From: Mycteria americana
Lineage: Eukaryota > Chordata > Aves > Ciconiiformes > Ciconiidae
Direction of reading: 5' to 3'
Assembly (NCBI RefSeq): GCF_035582795.1
Contig: NC_134367.1
Span: 121,918,562 to 121,982,561 of the forward strand
DNA length: 64,000 nucleotides
The notes under the pieces were generated by a model. The model saw only the letters and a list, made by a program, of their open reading frames with translations. It did not search any database and had not been told where the DNA came from. Below, piece by piece: positions 42,427 to 53,517 of the stretch. The position numbers were made by a program, and so were the translations under genes. Position 1 is the first letter of the stretch, and each line of letters begins with the position of its first letter.

Positions 42427-45079
42427 AATTGTATCTTCTTAAAAATAGAGAGGTATCAAGGTCAGTCGTTAATTACCGCACATTCAATTTAAAACTTTAA
42501 AGTCTGGTTTGATGCCTTGTTAAGCTTTTCTTTCTTTTCTATATCTTTTTAAAATCACTACCCAACAACAGAACTGATTGCAGGGCATTTATGTCCTAAG
42601 CTACGGGTGTCCAGTGCCCTCCTCTCTGTTAAGATTTATATTTACTGGATCATTTTTGGATGTACAGCGCTGCCAGTACGTGCAAGGAGGGATTAGAGCT
42701 GGTGAGATGCCCGTTCACGTCGTGATAATTAGTGATGTTCTCTGCTGAATCACCTGCTTCTTGTCACGGAGCAAAAGTGCCCAAAATGGTGAATTTGAAG
42801 CAGGCTCTTAGGCTCTGAAACAGATCCTGGAATTTAATACACGATACCTTATGATTTGTCACCCCGGCGGCTTTTTGCTCATTAGGTTTTGTTTGGAAGA
42901 GGAGGAATCCAACCAGCGAGCATCGTTTCTCCTTGCGGCCAGGGCCCTGGCTTTCAAAGCCGGTAAACAAATATATCTCAGGGGATTTTCTGGGCATTTA
43001 AATCACCTGTAAGTTGGATTTGGCATTCGATTCGCTAATACTTGCTCGCCTGACTGTCTAAACAAAACGGATTCAGAGAGACCGAATGGGAGTCAGTGAA
43101 GGCTGGCAGGTAGCGGGGCTGCGTCCTGGGGCGCAGGAGATCTCTGGCCTTAAAAATCTATGTGATGGATACGTGAAGAAATCGCACGCACGCCATGTGG
43201 GAAACACACGTGGCTTCGTGAGTGGTTTGGGATACTCGTTCTGTTAGCATCAGAAATCTACCTTCTGTTAAACAAGATATATATGCTTACATATATTTTA
43301 ATGATATATTGTTGTATAATACGTAGGGAATTTAGCAGGGGTGGGTTTATCAGTTCAGTTTATTGCAATTACCATGGCTTTTTGTTTGGATATACAGCCT
43401 TTTTTTGGGGAAAAAAAGAGAGCAATACCATCGCTTTTAGGATAACATGATGTGTGTAGGGTTGTATTTGGTAGCGACTTAAGCGATCCAGTGGGTGAGT
43501 CCAGGTGTCGGCAGAGGGACGCGGCTTGTGGGGAGGGCTGGGAGAGCCTGGGCTTTACTCGCCCTCTCCGCAGCTGCTGCCGTGCTGAATATAGCTGCCC
43601 GGCAGTTGCACGGGCTGCCGGCCCTCAGGGAGGGGGAAGGCAGCTGCGGTGCCTGCCGCGGGCTGTGCCGGGGATTCGGTCTCCCCTGGAGACCCGGCGC
43701 GTCGCCCCGCTGCTCTTTGTTCGCACGCATGGGCTCTGCCCGTGGGAAAACCCCCGTGGCCGGAGGGGTGGATCATAAAACGAGATCACAACAAAAGAGC
43801 TGATGGAGGGTGTGAGTATCAACTTGTTTCCCACTTCCAAGTATTGTTTGGGAATACTTTCTTTCCTCTTTTTTTTATTTCTTTGTAAGCTGAGTTTGCT
43901 GTCAATGCTCCCTTGGCTGGCCTCTCCATCACTAGCCCAGCAGTAGCTGGTTGAGTATCGGCAAAACCAGTCTGCCGATGTTTTCCTAATGCCGGCACCC
44001 TGGTTCGGCCCAGAGTTGCTGGAAGAGGCTTTGGTATTCCCAGGGCTCTGAGCATGCCCACCTGCGACCGAGCAGCGCAGAGCCTATGCATGGGGATTTT
44101 GGCAGTGCCAGTTTTGATGCTCTGCAAGGAGCCTGCAAGGTGTCATTTGTGTTGAGAGTATTTTTTGGGTCCTGCTAGCTTGGTGAACGCAAGCAGAGGT
44201 GCTTGGCTGTGGCTGGCGTTCGCAAAACAAGGTCCCTCGTGTGCTATATTCGGTTGCTTTGATCTGGGTCATTGGTTGTCCTGCTGCAGCTCCTTGCCCA
44301 AGTCCAGTGTGGGCAGCGAGAGGGTGGTGGTGGAGCATCTCCGTGCGTGGAGCACCCAGGGCTCAGGCTTTGAGAAAAATATCTCATGTTAGAAGGATTT
44401 GCAGCAAGATGCAGTGGGCTTGGCTGTACAGCGCACTTGAAAATGTGTCATCGGTTGAGCAAGTATTTCCATTAATTAATTTCACAAAGAGTTAAATTCA
44501 TGAATTGAGGTAGAAGTTGCAGAGCTAAGCACCAGGTTTGGGTTTTACAGTCTCCTACCTCCCCCTCTTATTTTTTATATATGCTTCTCACTTCTGGGTG
44601 GCTTCCATTTCAAGGTTTTGAGTTTGTCTCTTAAGAAACCCTCAACTTTCCACCCCAATGGCCTTCAGGGCTCAGCCATGCTAATAGGTGCTTTATGTCC
44701 TAGTTAATGATGTCTCATTTGGGCTCGGTAACCTCATGGTGCACAAACTGTTTGTGAGATTGGCCATTAATTCAGGAGACAGGTGCACCATGCCGGCACG
44801 GTATAAAGCACAGGTTTGTTCTCAGAGCAGCCAGAGCTTTAATTAGATTTTCCCTGTGTGTCATGCCCTCGAAACCAGAAAACGCTGCTGAGACACAAAG
44901 GCCGGTTTGCTCTTTCCTCTGTCCCACTTGATGCACTGAGATGCAATTTTATGATTTTTTTGGGGGTCTGACCCAAACATGCTTAAGCTCTTCATTATTA
45001 GACATAACCAGTTTCTTTACTTGGTGTGGAGACAAGGCGGGGACTGTGAGTTGCTACTACTGTGTGTTGTGTATTTCAG

Positions 45080-45508
45080 AGAGCCCAAGGCTCAGCATCG
45101 TCTTGCAGAAGAAGTTCTGTCCCGATGGCTGTGGATGTGGGAAAATCACTTTCTGAAGCCTCACTGAGTGGGAAAGCTGAGGACGATGGTAGGTGGGACT
45201 GCACAGAGGTGGAGATGGACTACCCAGAGCTAGTAGACAGCCTGCGCCGGCTTTTAGGGGCAGAGGAAGCCAAGCCCTGCCCGCAAGGGACGGAGAGTGC
45301 GGCAATGAGTGGACGCAGTCGCTTGGCCACTGGTGTTACCCAGGGAGGCTCGAGCTACCGCCAAGAAGTGTCTTCAGCATCCACATCCAGATTTCCCAGC
45401 GCAAGAGCAAGCCTCTCGGAGACAGAAATGTTAATTTATAGAGCCACCGATGGCAGTGATGTGCCTCCTCATGTTAGCCACCGGTTCCACTCCTCAGAAG
45501 AGCAGCAG
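45080..45508 (+). CDS. CEP68: CEP68 first coding exon (start at 45125)
   Basis: The acceptor is ttgtgtatttcag, giving a 45-nt 5' UTR piece followed by ATG at 45125 in the context cccgATGg. The donor gtgagagg comes after 128 whole codons. The protein begins MAVDVGKSLSEASLSGKAED and ends HRFHSSEEQQ. The body is Ser-rich and acidic, with little similarity to mammals, so the start is chosen as the only ATG in frame after the acceptor and not by homology. Confidence 0.82.
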
Positions 45509-48500
45509 GTGAGAGGGTTGTACGTACATCTGTTGCTGCATCACCGGGAGGTCCCAGGCGAGGTGGGGACTTGTTAATCTGGGCTTGCCATCTCATTGCC
45601 ATCCTAGCAAGGGCTTGCCATCTCTTCCAGCCAGAGTGTGCCCACCCCAGCCCCAGGCGAAGCCGTGCAGTGGGGAAGGGCTTGGGCTCGAACACCTGAG
45701 CCGTTGCCTCTCTTCCCATATCGCCACCACAGAGGTGGAAAGTTGCTCGGGACGGGGCTCCTTAAATAAGTGCCTCTTTCTGCAAAATGACTGGTGCAGC
45801 TTCCCAAGCCCTCGGGATGGGTTTCCTTAAAAACAAGCCCCGTTCCGGGCAGCTGCATGCCATCCTGCAGATGGAACAGAGTTCCCCTTCCAGCCTCTCC
45901 TCACGGCAGGTCCAGGGCTGGGCTTTCGTCTCCGTGTCCAGGCGCAAAGGAGCCTTTTGTCTGGATGCTGTGCTTCATTTTATGCGTCTCTCTCTCTCTC
46001 CCTTTCCTTTTTGCCCCCATCCTCGAGCAGGTGAATGCATTGGGCTGTTGGGAGCCAGCATCCAGCCCTCCCAGCCGGCGCAGCTCTGCAGAGGAGAGCA
46101 TCCTTGCTGGCAGCTGCCACGATGCCTGTGCCAGCCGGCGGAGCCGAAGGCTGGGAGCTCAATCCCCATTTTCCTCCACCCCAGAGCTCCTGCGGCCCCA
46201 AACGCCCCCCAGCCCCGAGAGTGTCCTGCGGAGCCGCTCTGCATCAAGCTTCTCTACTCTGTCTTCAGAAGAAAATGCCCTCTCCGAAGACCCGACCCGA
46301 AGCTTGCTGGCCAGCACAGACGTGCCTTCTCCTGCGGCTACTGCCGCCCGGGACCCATGCTGTCGGTGGGGTGCGGCAGAAGGCAGGGTGCCGCAGGCAC
46401 GCAAGCCCTTCAGTCCTCTGCTTGGTGACCGTGCCACCGTGGAGCGCATCAGAGAGATGTCGTCCTACCAAGCCGATTACTGGGCATGTGCCATACCGGA
46501 TTCGTTACCCCCGTCTCCGGACCGTCGCTCGCCCCACTGGAACCCCAATAAAGAATACGAGGACTTGCTGGATTATGCTTATCCGCTGAAGCCAAGATAC
46601 AAGCTGGGAAAGATGCCAGAGGCTTTCCTGCACGACTCGGGAATAGATTTGGACAGCTTTTCTGTTTCCCCTGAGGGCACACCAAGGTCCACCAGCATCT
46701 ACGGCCGAGGTGGGCAGGCTTGGGGAAGTGGAGAAAATGGACGTCGGAGGTTTGTGGCCTCTGCTGGGAGGTCCTCCACCCCGGGGCCTGGAAAAAGAGG
46801 CTGCTCAGGAGCTGGTTCTTACTATGAACCTTTACCTATTGCAAAAGCATCCTTTGCAAAGAGTGCTTCCTCTCGTCCTTCTATAGGTTTTGCTAAGAAT
46901 GTAACAACGGAGTCAGCTGGGCCGGGTTCATTTGGCCGCGCTGCTGCGGATGGGAGAAGCTGGTGTACCAGAGGGAGCCCCTTTCCAAACTACAAAGGGC
47001 AGGTGAAAAGCATGAATAGGTTTTTACCTACAACACGAGTGCTCCCCCTGAGGAAAGAGTGGGAGGGTGATGAAGAATTTCTCTCCCTGCCTCCGAGACT
47101 GCGGGAGCTGGAAAGGCTGGCTCAGTTTTTGTCCGACCTTTCCTTAACTATAAGGACACCCGGGCACGACCACCGTAAGCTTCCAAGTCACAGCAACCAC
47201 AGGCCCCTTTCATCCGAGTTGGCTCCTTTTGGAGAAGCAGGTGGCAGGGACGAAAGAGGGAATATTGAGGATTGTGCTGGGCTGTGGCATCCCTGCAGCT
47301 CTCGAAAGCCCAGCTGGGAAAACACTGAATCATGTGGCCAGATCCACAGAGATCCTCTGCGCGGGCTTCGTCTGCCGACTGGTCTGAGGGACACACTGGA
47401 TGGGATGTACCTAAACGAGCCACGGGTCAAGGGACATCTGAAGAAGAGCCAGCAGAGCGAGTCCCTCGCCCAGTGTGTTAAGGTAGGCTGAGACCAGAAA
47501 TAAAGCTTATTATGGGAAGATCTTGCATAAAATGTGCCTGTATTTATGGCACAATTAATTAAGGCTTCCCCTTCTGCATGATGGTTGGTGCCTGGCAGCT
47601 GGTAGTAATTCATGCAGGGAGGCTCACAGGCGCAGGTAATTTCTTCTGATGGAGGAAAAGCCCGTCTCACTTTTCCCGGGGCTCAGCACTGTGGGGCTAG
47701 CCTCGGTGGAAATGTGGCACTCGGCTTCTCCCACCCCGCCCGTCCTGCAGCGCCGCTGCACCGGGGAAGATGCGAGAGCCGCGGTCGGGGCTGGACCAGT
47801 GTGAAATCCGGCATTCGCTGCATGCCCCATTGCTCTGGCTACTTAATGCGGTGTGGACAGCCCTGCCCTTCAGCCCGGGCTCACTCGTCTTCCCTGGGCT
47901 GGGTCCTGCTTAAGGGTATAATAAGGCCAGGCAGAACTGGCGGGGTTTCTCTGAAGAGTTCCCTGATTAGTTTGTCAGTTTTTATTTTTTGGGCGAGTGA
48001 TGCCTCATGGCCATCCTGCCACCAGTGCTGTGCTCCCTGGCCAGCGGGATTGCTCCCCGCCTTCCCCTCCATCTTCTTCCCCACCCCAGCCTGAATTTGG
48101 AAGCGATGCTGGGCTGTTTGCAAGAGAGAAATTGTTATCATGCACATAGCTGCAAACACCAGTGCAACTCATCCCCTCCTCTTGTCTTGTTTGGGAGTAA
48201 CTCTGCTGATTTAAAAGGGTCTTTCCTACTGTCACCATTAAGGTGTATCTGTCGCCCCAAATCACGGTGCCAGGGAGAAGCAGCTCAGCTTTATAGGAAA
48301 ACCCCAACTCCTGAGGAGCAGGAGCAGGGCTGGAGTCTGGTTTCAGTGAGAGCAGAGGCCCCTGGGTTTCATGCAGCATCTTAAAAAATAATCCCTTACC
48401 GAGACACTTTAAAAATAAATGAAAGCACTTAATTGAATGAGATGAACCCTTGGGGAAAAGCAACTGCAAATTAACTGTGTGGCTCTGGTGAGGAGGAGGG

Positions 48501-51500
48501 TGTCTCTCTGGCTGGGAGGTGGTGGAGGCAAACCCCTTCCTTCAGCCTGGGTGCCACTGGTTTCCGACACCTCTCCGTAGCAGCCGTTTCATGGTGACCC
48601 TCAATTCTTGCCACACAGTGGTTTTGGGGTGTGTTTAGTGGTTTAATTTGCTTTTTTCCTTTTTTCTTCTTTTTTCTGTCGACCCTTGGTTTCCCAAGCT
48701 TAGGGATGTTTGTGTGCTGAGAGGAGGCAGATGCCGCCAGCCCCACGGTGGGAGAGCAGGAGGGAGCAGGTGCTTTCTGAAGCACCGCCGGCTCACCTAC
48801 TGCTGTCCCTGCCCTATCTTTGTTGCAGAAATAGATAAGTAACCCCTTTTGTTGTGCTTTGTTAAGTAGATGTTTTGCTGCCAGCTGGAAGAGCTAATTC
48901 GTTGGCTGTACCACGTTGCAGACATCACCGACAGCTGGGTCCCAGCCTCACCTGATGCCAAGAGTGTGAAGGCATCGCTGCACCGCTACTTGGTAGGTAT
49001 TGCCACTGGCTTTTCTTCCCCTTCTTTGGTGCTGCGGGCAGCCAGCAGCACAAAGCAAGACACCGCTGGCACGGTCCAGGTGGGTGATGCGGGGTGCATC
49101 AGGTGTGCAAAGCCGAATTTGGGAACAGTGGGAACCTGCTCAGGGGAAACTGCTCCTCAGGCAATCTGCCGCAGGTGTGTGTCTTCCAAAAAACCCTTCT
49201 AAGCAGCTCCTCTTCTCCTTCCTTTCCCAGGAGTTCAGGAAAGACGTGGCCGACCACCGGAGCCTGACGGAGAGCGTGCTGGAGAGAGGAGAAGCTCTCC
49301 TCAACTGCATGGCATCGAATTCGCCAGGTGAGGAGGAGCACTTGAGCAGGGCTGGTCATGGACACAGCCTGTGATGCTGGCTGTAGCGTCTGCCCCCCGA
49401 AATCCCTGTCCCCATGTGTGTGTGGGTGGGGAAGCAGCGGGCAGAGTTTGCCATTCAGCAGCTGTATGGGAACAAAAAGGGGTTTACACCTCTGTTGCTG
49501 TCCGGAGACTTGGAGGTGAGGTGACTTGGAGGTTTGAAGGGATTAATCCCAAGCGCTTTCAGCTGCACCATGCCTTGACCCTTGCCTTGCACCATGCCAT
49601 CCATCGTGGGTGATGGATGCGTTTCTGCCTCTTATGGGTCTCTTAGGTTTTTATCTTAACGGCAGCATGGCCAGCTCACGCTGGGCTGTGGGATGCTGTT
49701 GGCCTGCAGCTGGAGGAGATGCTTTTGTCCAGCGCAGGAGGAGGTGATTTTCACGCCCCACTTGCACTCGGTGCATCCCAGGGTGGGGGTTGGCAGCCAA
49801 TTTGGGGAGAGAGCCCAGGCTGACGTGTGGGGCAGTCACTCCCATGATTTGGTGCATCCAGCACAAGGGATTTCTAAAGGGTGGGCTGTGTCTGCAGTCA
49901 CGAAAGGGGCTTTAGTGGTCGAGTGCTGCATTATGTGACTTTCTTACACAGTCCCAAAGGTTTCCTTTGGGAGCCCCTATTTCTGTATCTTCACTCTTAA
50001 CCTGGAGCCTCCTAGGTTGCTTCCCACCCCCTCCAAACTCTGCATCGCAGCTTGGATGGGATGAAGATCGGCTTATAGATTTCTAACACTCAATTTCCTT
50101 CAAACATTTGTCCGGGCGAGTGGAACTCTCTCTTACTGCTCTTACAGACGTTGAATTGTCACGTTACTACCACCTCCATCATACGTTTTGTTTTCCAGCT
50201 CTGAAAGACACGCTGGGTTTGATTGCGAAACAGTCAGAAGAGCTTGAAACCCACGCGGAGCACTTGTACGAGTCGGTTCTAGCTGCCATGGGTCCCATGC
50301 AGGGCGAGGACAGGATGGAGGACAAGGGGGTGCAGCAGACAGCTGCTCAGTCGGTAAGCAGGAGGGCAAACCAGCCTTTCTATGGGGGGGAGAGGGAGGG
50401 AAGCGTAGGAAGATAAACACTTAAGTTAGCAAACACTATACACCAGGCCTTATTATTTCTTTTAATCTGATGTTTGGAAAGCCTAAAAGGCAAAGAAAGC
50501 AAGGGCGATCTCAAAATGGATGCCCCATCGTCTTTGAATGCGTGTTGGGGGAAGAGCAGTGTGTCGGGGACCCAGCTGATGAAACCCAAGAGCGTGGTGA
50601 GAGCGATGGCAGCTCCTCGGAGGGACCCGGCAGGCAGGTCACTGTCAGTCAGGGTGGAGGGGATGTCAGCAGACAGCTGCTCTACCGAAATCACTTGGAC
50701 AGCAGAGGGAGGCTGGGAAAGGGGTGGGTTTTGGTTGGTTGGGGTTTTTCCCCTCTTCCCTCTCCCCCCCTCAAAAAAAAAAAAAAAATTCTGCTTGCTA
50801 TGTCATGGTGGGAAAGGGAAGCAAGTGGATTCAGGTGTAAAATATGGGCTAGAAAACTTGTTTGCTTGATTTCTTGAACATCTTCCTTCAAATAAAACTG
50901 CAGAGCCAAAAGTGTTTCAGGAGGGCATGGCAGGATGGTTAGCGTAAAGGGATGGAGGGGTGCGTGGGGCTTGAGGGCAGCCATAGTGTAAATGAGGTCA
51001 CCTGCGTGCTGCTGGGTCCCTCGGCCACTCACACTGTGATTGGGAATCGCTATAAAACCATAGCGGTACGAAACGATCATGGTTGTTAGCAAGGCGCTGG
51101 GTCCAGAGACACAGGAAAGCTCTCAAGAGCTTCTGAGCACCAAGAGGTAGGAATTTAGGAACAGCAGGATGACCTTGGGCCCCCCACCACCCTCCCACCC
51201 CCATTAGCTCAGACCGTTGCTTCCCCCATGGCCCACTCCACAGCACGCCTTAAAATTTGGAGTTGCAAAGGGGAAAAATTATTTCCAGTGCTTTAGAGGA
51301 GAGTAACAATATCTTAATAAGGTTTTTGTTTTGTTTTGAAATTGCTAAATATGCATAACTATATGCTATACACTACTGAGCATATGTGGAGGTGATCCAA
51401 GTATAGCGTGGGGGTTTGCTTGGTTTGTTGGATTGCAGCCAAAGCACAGCAGCAAACTTAATCCATTTTATTTCAGGTGCTGCCTCTATCAGACCTGGGC

Positions 51501-51527
51501 TTTGTTAGCCAGTCTCGGGATGGCTGA
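45125..51527 (+). CDS. CEP68: CEP68 centrosomal protein of 68 kDa, complete coding region
   Basis: CEP68 is a centrosome linker and pericentriolar protein needed for centrosome cohesion; it interacts with the rootletin/C-Nap1 linker and with pericentrin and CEP215. Exons at 45125-45508, 46031-47482, 48870-48992, 49231-49327 and 50199 onward join with matching phases to about 753-757 residues, against about 757 in human. Diagnostic blocks shared with mammals are YQADYWACAIPDSLPPSPDR, HWNPNKEYEDLLDYAYPL, HDSGIDLDSFSVSP, DEEFLSLPPRL, FCCQLEELIRWLY, HRSLTESVLERGEALL and GLIAKQSEELETHAEHLYES. The N-terminal half is low-complexity, Ser/Pro-rich and poorly conserved; the C-terminal 140 residues look helical (spectrin-like or coiled coil). 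The end is ambiguous: a spliced form stops at 51527, and a read-through form stops at 50416. Confidence 0.93.
46031..47482 (+). CDS. CEP68: CEP68 large central exon (1452 nt, 484 codons)
   Basis: A polypyrimidine tract and gagcag precede GTG at 46031; the donor gtaggctg follows a Lys codon. Both boundaries are phase 0, matching the neighbouring exons. It carries the CEP68 signatures QADYWACAIPDSLPPSPDRR (just after 46460), NPNKEYEDLLDYAYPLKP, the DSG motif DSGIDLDS (46634-46657), EEFLSLPPRLRELERLAQFL, and SLAQCVK at the 3' end. The open frame continues upstream of the acceptor to 45794, but that part is not homologous to CEP68. Confidence 0.95.
48870..48992 (+). CDS. CEP68: CEP68 exon (123 nt), FCCQLEELI block
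   Basis: The acceptor is ctttgttaagtag and the donor is gtaggtat. The exon is 41 whole codons beginning MFCCQLEELIRWLYHVADIT and ending SLHRYL. It directly continues the SLAQCVK end of the previous exon, as in mammalian CEP68 (VQCVK followed by FCCQLEELI). This starts the conserved C-terminal helical region. Confidence 0.95.
49231..49327 (+). CDS. CEP68: CEP68 exon (97 nt), SLTESVL block
   Basis: The acceptor is ttcctttcccag and the donor is gtgaggag. The exon encodes EFRKDVADHRSLTESVLERG and then EALLNCMASNSP plus one base, completed as Ala in the next exon. It matches the conserved FKKDIxEHQSLTESVL segment of mammalian CEP68. Confidence 0.95.
50199..50416 (+). CDS. CEP68: CEP68 penultimate or terminal exon (two possible ends)
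   Basis: The acceptor is gttttgttttccag. The exon completes Ala and continues LKDTLGLIAKQSEELETHAE and HLYESVLAAMG, the conserved C-terminal helix. After codon TCG (50351-50353) a good donor, gtaagc, begins at 50354. If spliced, the exon ends at 50353 in phase 0. If read through, it ends at TAA 50414-50416 after 20 further residues rich in Gly and Arg. AATAAA at 50891-50896 could serve the read-through form. Confidence 0.85.
51477..51527 (+). CDS. CEP68: Candidate CEP68 terminal coding exon (17 codons)
   Basis: The acceptor ccattttatttcag is followed by a phase-0 reading VLPLSDLGFVSQSRDG and TGA at 51525-51527. It matches the phase of the donor at 50354. The peptide shows no clear similarity to the human C-terminus, so support rests on splice signals and phase only. 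Confidence 0.45.
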   Translation: MLPLSDLGFVSQSRDG

Positions 51528-52140
51528 GAAGAAATGCAGCAAGCACCAAACCACCTCTTTCACCTCTCGCAGAGATGCCAAATATGTATGATCACAGTGT
51601 TTGGAGTCAGCCAGCCCGGGCTGATTTCAGTTTGGTTATTTTTACCATGGCTCGAGAAAGGCAAGCTGTACAGCAGTTATTTGGCTACTGGGATGTCTAG
51701 CTAATAGTGCTTGACTACGTTGGGGAGTTTTGAGTGGGGAATGTACAGCGGGCCTTTTTTTGGTTTGTTTTTTAATGTAGCTTTCCTTTTTTTTTTATTG
51801 AAGTGGCCTGTTCCATGCGTTAGCAAAATGTCAGGAACACACTGTTTTTTAACTGAGTAATCCATAGTGTGCCGTGCAACTCACTTCTAAGTAAAGCCGT
51901 GTGATTTTAATAGCTGTGTTCTCATGTGTTGTTTATGCTCTTCAAAAATAGGTGCTAGAAGCCAAGAAATAGCAACTCCTTCTGGTTCTTGGGAGCAAAC
52001 TGAACTCCTGTTTATAATTACCATTCCCTACTGAAGCAGAGCCTGTTTAACTTTCAGTTTTCTTATGCATAAACACAAAGAGCTGTATGAATGCTACATG
52101 AGTCTTGATAAAATAATAAACAGGTGAGTACACTTGGGGA
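51528..52140 (+). other. CEP68: CEP68 3' UTR with AATAAA at 52115
   Basis: Non-coding, AT-rich sequence after the second possible stop. A canonical AATAAA lies at 52115-52120, and a T/GT-rich region follows at about 52155-52200. Cleavage would fall near 52135-52140. An earlier AATAAA at 50891-50896 could end a shorter transcript. Confidence 0.5.
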
Positions 52141-53115
52141 AGAACCAGGTTATGTATAAACTCCTGTTACCTGTTCTTTGCAGTAGTGGTGTTAGGGCTG
52201 TGCTGGTTTCCCTGGGTGAAGAGTTGTGCCTTTCCCCTCTTAACAGCTCTCGTGCAGTTCATCACTGCTCACAAAACAGTCATAAAGGGTTTCCAAACCC
52301 TTTCTGCAACAGAAAAGGGCATTTCTGAAGCAGCGTAACAAGGTAAGCGGCCAAAAAGTTACAGCCAGCTACAGAATGTTGGTGTACTTGGCTTTAATTA
52401 ACCTTTAAACTAAATGGTGCTCATCATGTTCTTGTGCAGAATACATCATTTCCTCCCATTCTTGTGAACAGAACAACGTGAAGTTTCTGTACTGCACAAG
52501 TAGAAGGTAAAAGCATAGTTAAACCGAAGCAGCATAGTTAAACCAAAGCAGTTATGAATGACAAATAATTCATTGGGTTTTGGGGGGGGGGGTTTGATAT
52601 TCTCCTATCTTCTACCTCCTCAGCTTAAAGGGAAACTTTTTTTTATTGCCAAGTCACAGGTGACAATTCATAGATCAGCGTAAGTTCAACAAAAAGGCTC
52701 AAGCAAATGGTTACAGCGAGACTGGTCTCACTGGCTTTACCCACACCAGCTCCCGTACCTATGGGCATTCAGGATGATGCTTAAACAAAGCCTACAGCAG
52801 GGCAGCATGGAAGTTACATGCAAGGAAAGGCTACTGCTGCCTGTTTGCTACCACTTACAAGTCTTAAGCCTGACCCATTATGTCAAAGGTATTTACTATT
52901 TCAGAACACAGGTAAGTACACAGCACACTCCAGTGCCCTTGTGCAGGATTTTTTAGGCCTGTTCTACCTTCCTCCACACACCTCCAGCCTGACAACCAAA
53001 GGAATCAAAGGCATAAAAGCAAGACCTGGTGTCTCCTCCAGCCTCTAGCATTTAACAGCACCAGCAGAGTAACACAATGACTTAGGGAAAAAAAAATAAC
53101 CACCAAACAACTGGT
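52141..53115. other. Gap between convergent CEP68 and RAB1A 3' ends
   Basis: About 1 kb separating the predicted poly(A) sites of two genes that converge. It contains a 19-bp tandem duplication (52512-52549) and G11 (52582-52592). On the - strand there is an AATAAA (tttatt on +, 52642-52647) that could end a longer RAB1A transcript. No gene of its own was seen. Confidence 0.55.
52512..52549. repeat. 19-bp tandem duplication
   Basis: agcatagttaaaccgaagc is followed directly by agcatagttaaaccaaagc, with one difference. A recent slippage or duplication. Confidence 0.9.
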
Positions 53116-53141
53116 GTAGCCCAAGTTGGTTTTGCAATGCT

Positions 53142-53147
53142 TTTATT
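53142..53147 (-). terminator. RAB1A: RAB1A poly(A) signal AATAAA
   Basis: Canonical hexamer on the - strand with a GU/U-rich element 30-60 nt downstream. Chosen over the other - strand AATAAA sites because of this downstream element. Confidence 0.65.
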
Positions 53148-53495
53148 ACTGTATATATTAACATTGTTTTGGATAGTATGTAGCAGGCATCTTGACATTT
53201 AAGTTCATTTGTGCACTTCTCTGAAGGGAAAATGTTTTACCCTCAATACACCTCCTTCTGGTTTACTTCCTGATCTCAGCAGCACTCACTACTCCTACTG
53301 CTCCCACTCTCAAGGAGGAGCAAGTCACATTATATAATGAATTATACCAACAAGCACATCTCTAATAGAAAGCACATCACTTTATTGTGAAGGTCTCAAG
53401 TGGAAGAGTTCAACTTAACCATGACAATACTTCATGTATTACAATTGCCTGTTGATTGATGCAACTATGTTGAAGAAAGCTGTTAGCCAAAGTCA

Positions 53496-53517
53496 CCCCC
53501 CCCCCCCCCAAAAAAAA
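53496..53517. repeat. C14-A8 homopolymer pair in RAB1A 3' UTR
   Basis: Fourteen C followed by eight A on the + strand, i.e. T8-G14 in the RAB1A transcript. Confidence 0.85.

Larger units (their letters stand above)
40742..45079 (+). other. CEP68: CEP68 intron 1
   Basis: About 4.3 kb between the CpG island and the first coding exon. It contains A9-caacaa-C24 (41141-41179), a three-copy AACATCACTTTGAATTT repeat (42366-42426) and a second, smaller GC-rich patch at about 43490-43780. No coding exon was recognised. Confidence 0.6.

Noticed and set aside
45787-46589. Alternative-frame ORFs (213 and 184 codons) overlapping the start of the CEP68 large exon
   Set aside because: They are shadows of a GC-rich, Pro/Ser-rich coding exon. 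The CEP68 frame carries the conserved blocks, and the other frames show none.
47188-47670. 160-codon reverse ORF over the CEP68 large exon
   Set aside because: Antisense shadow of a coding exon with no recognised domain.
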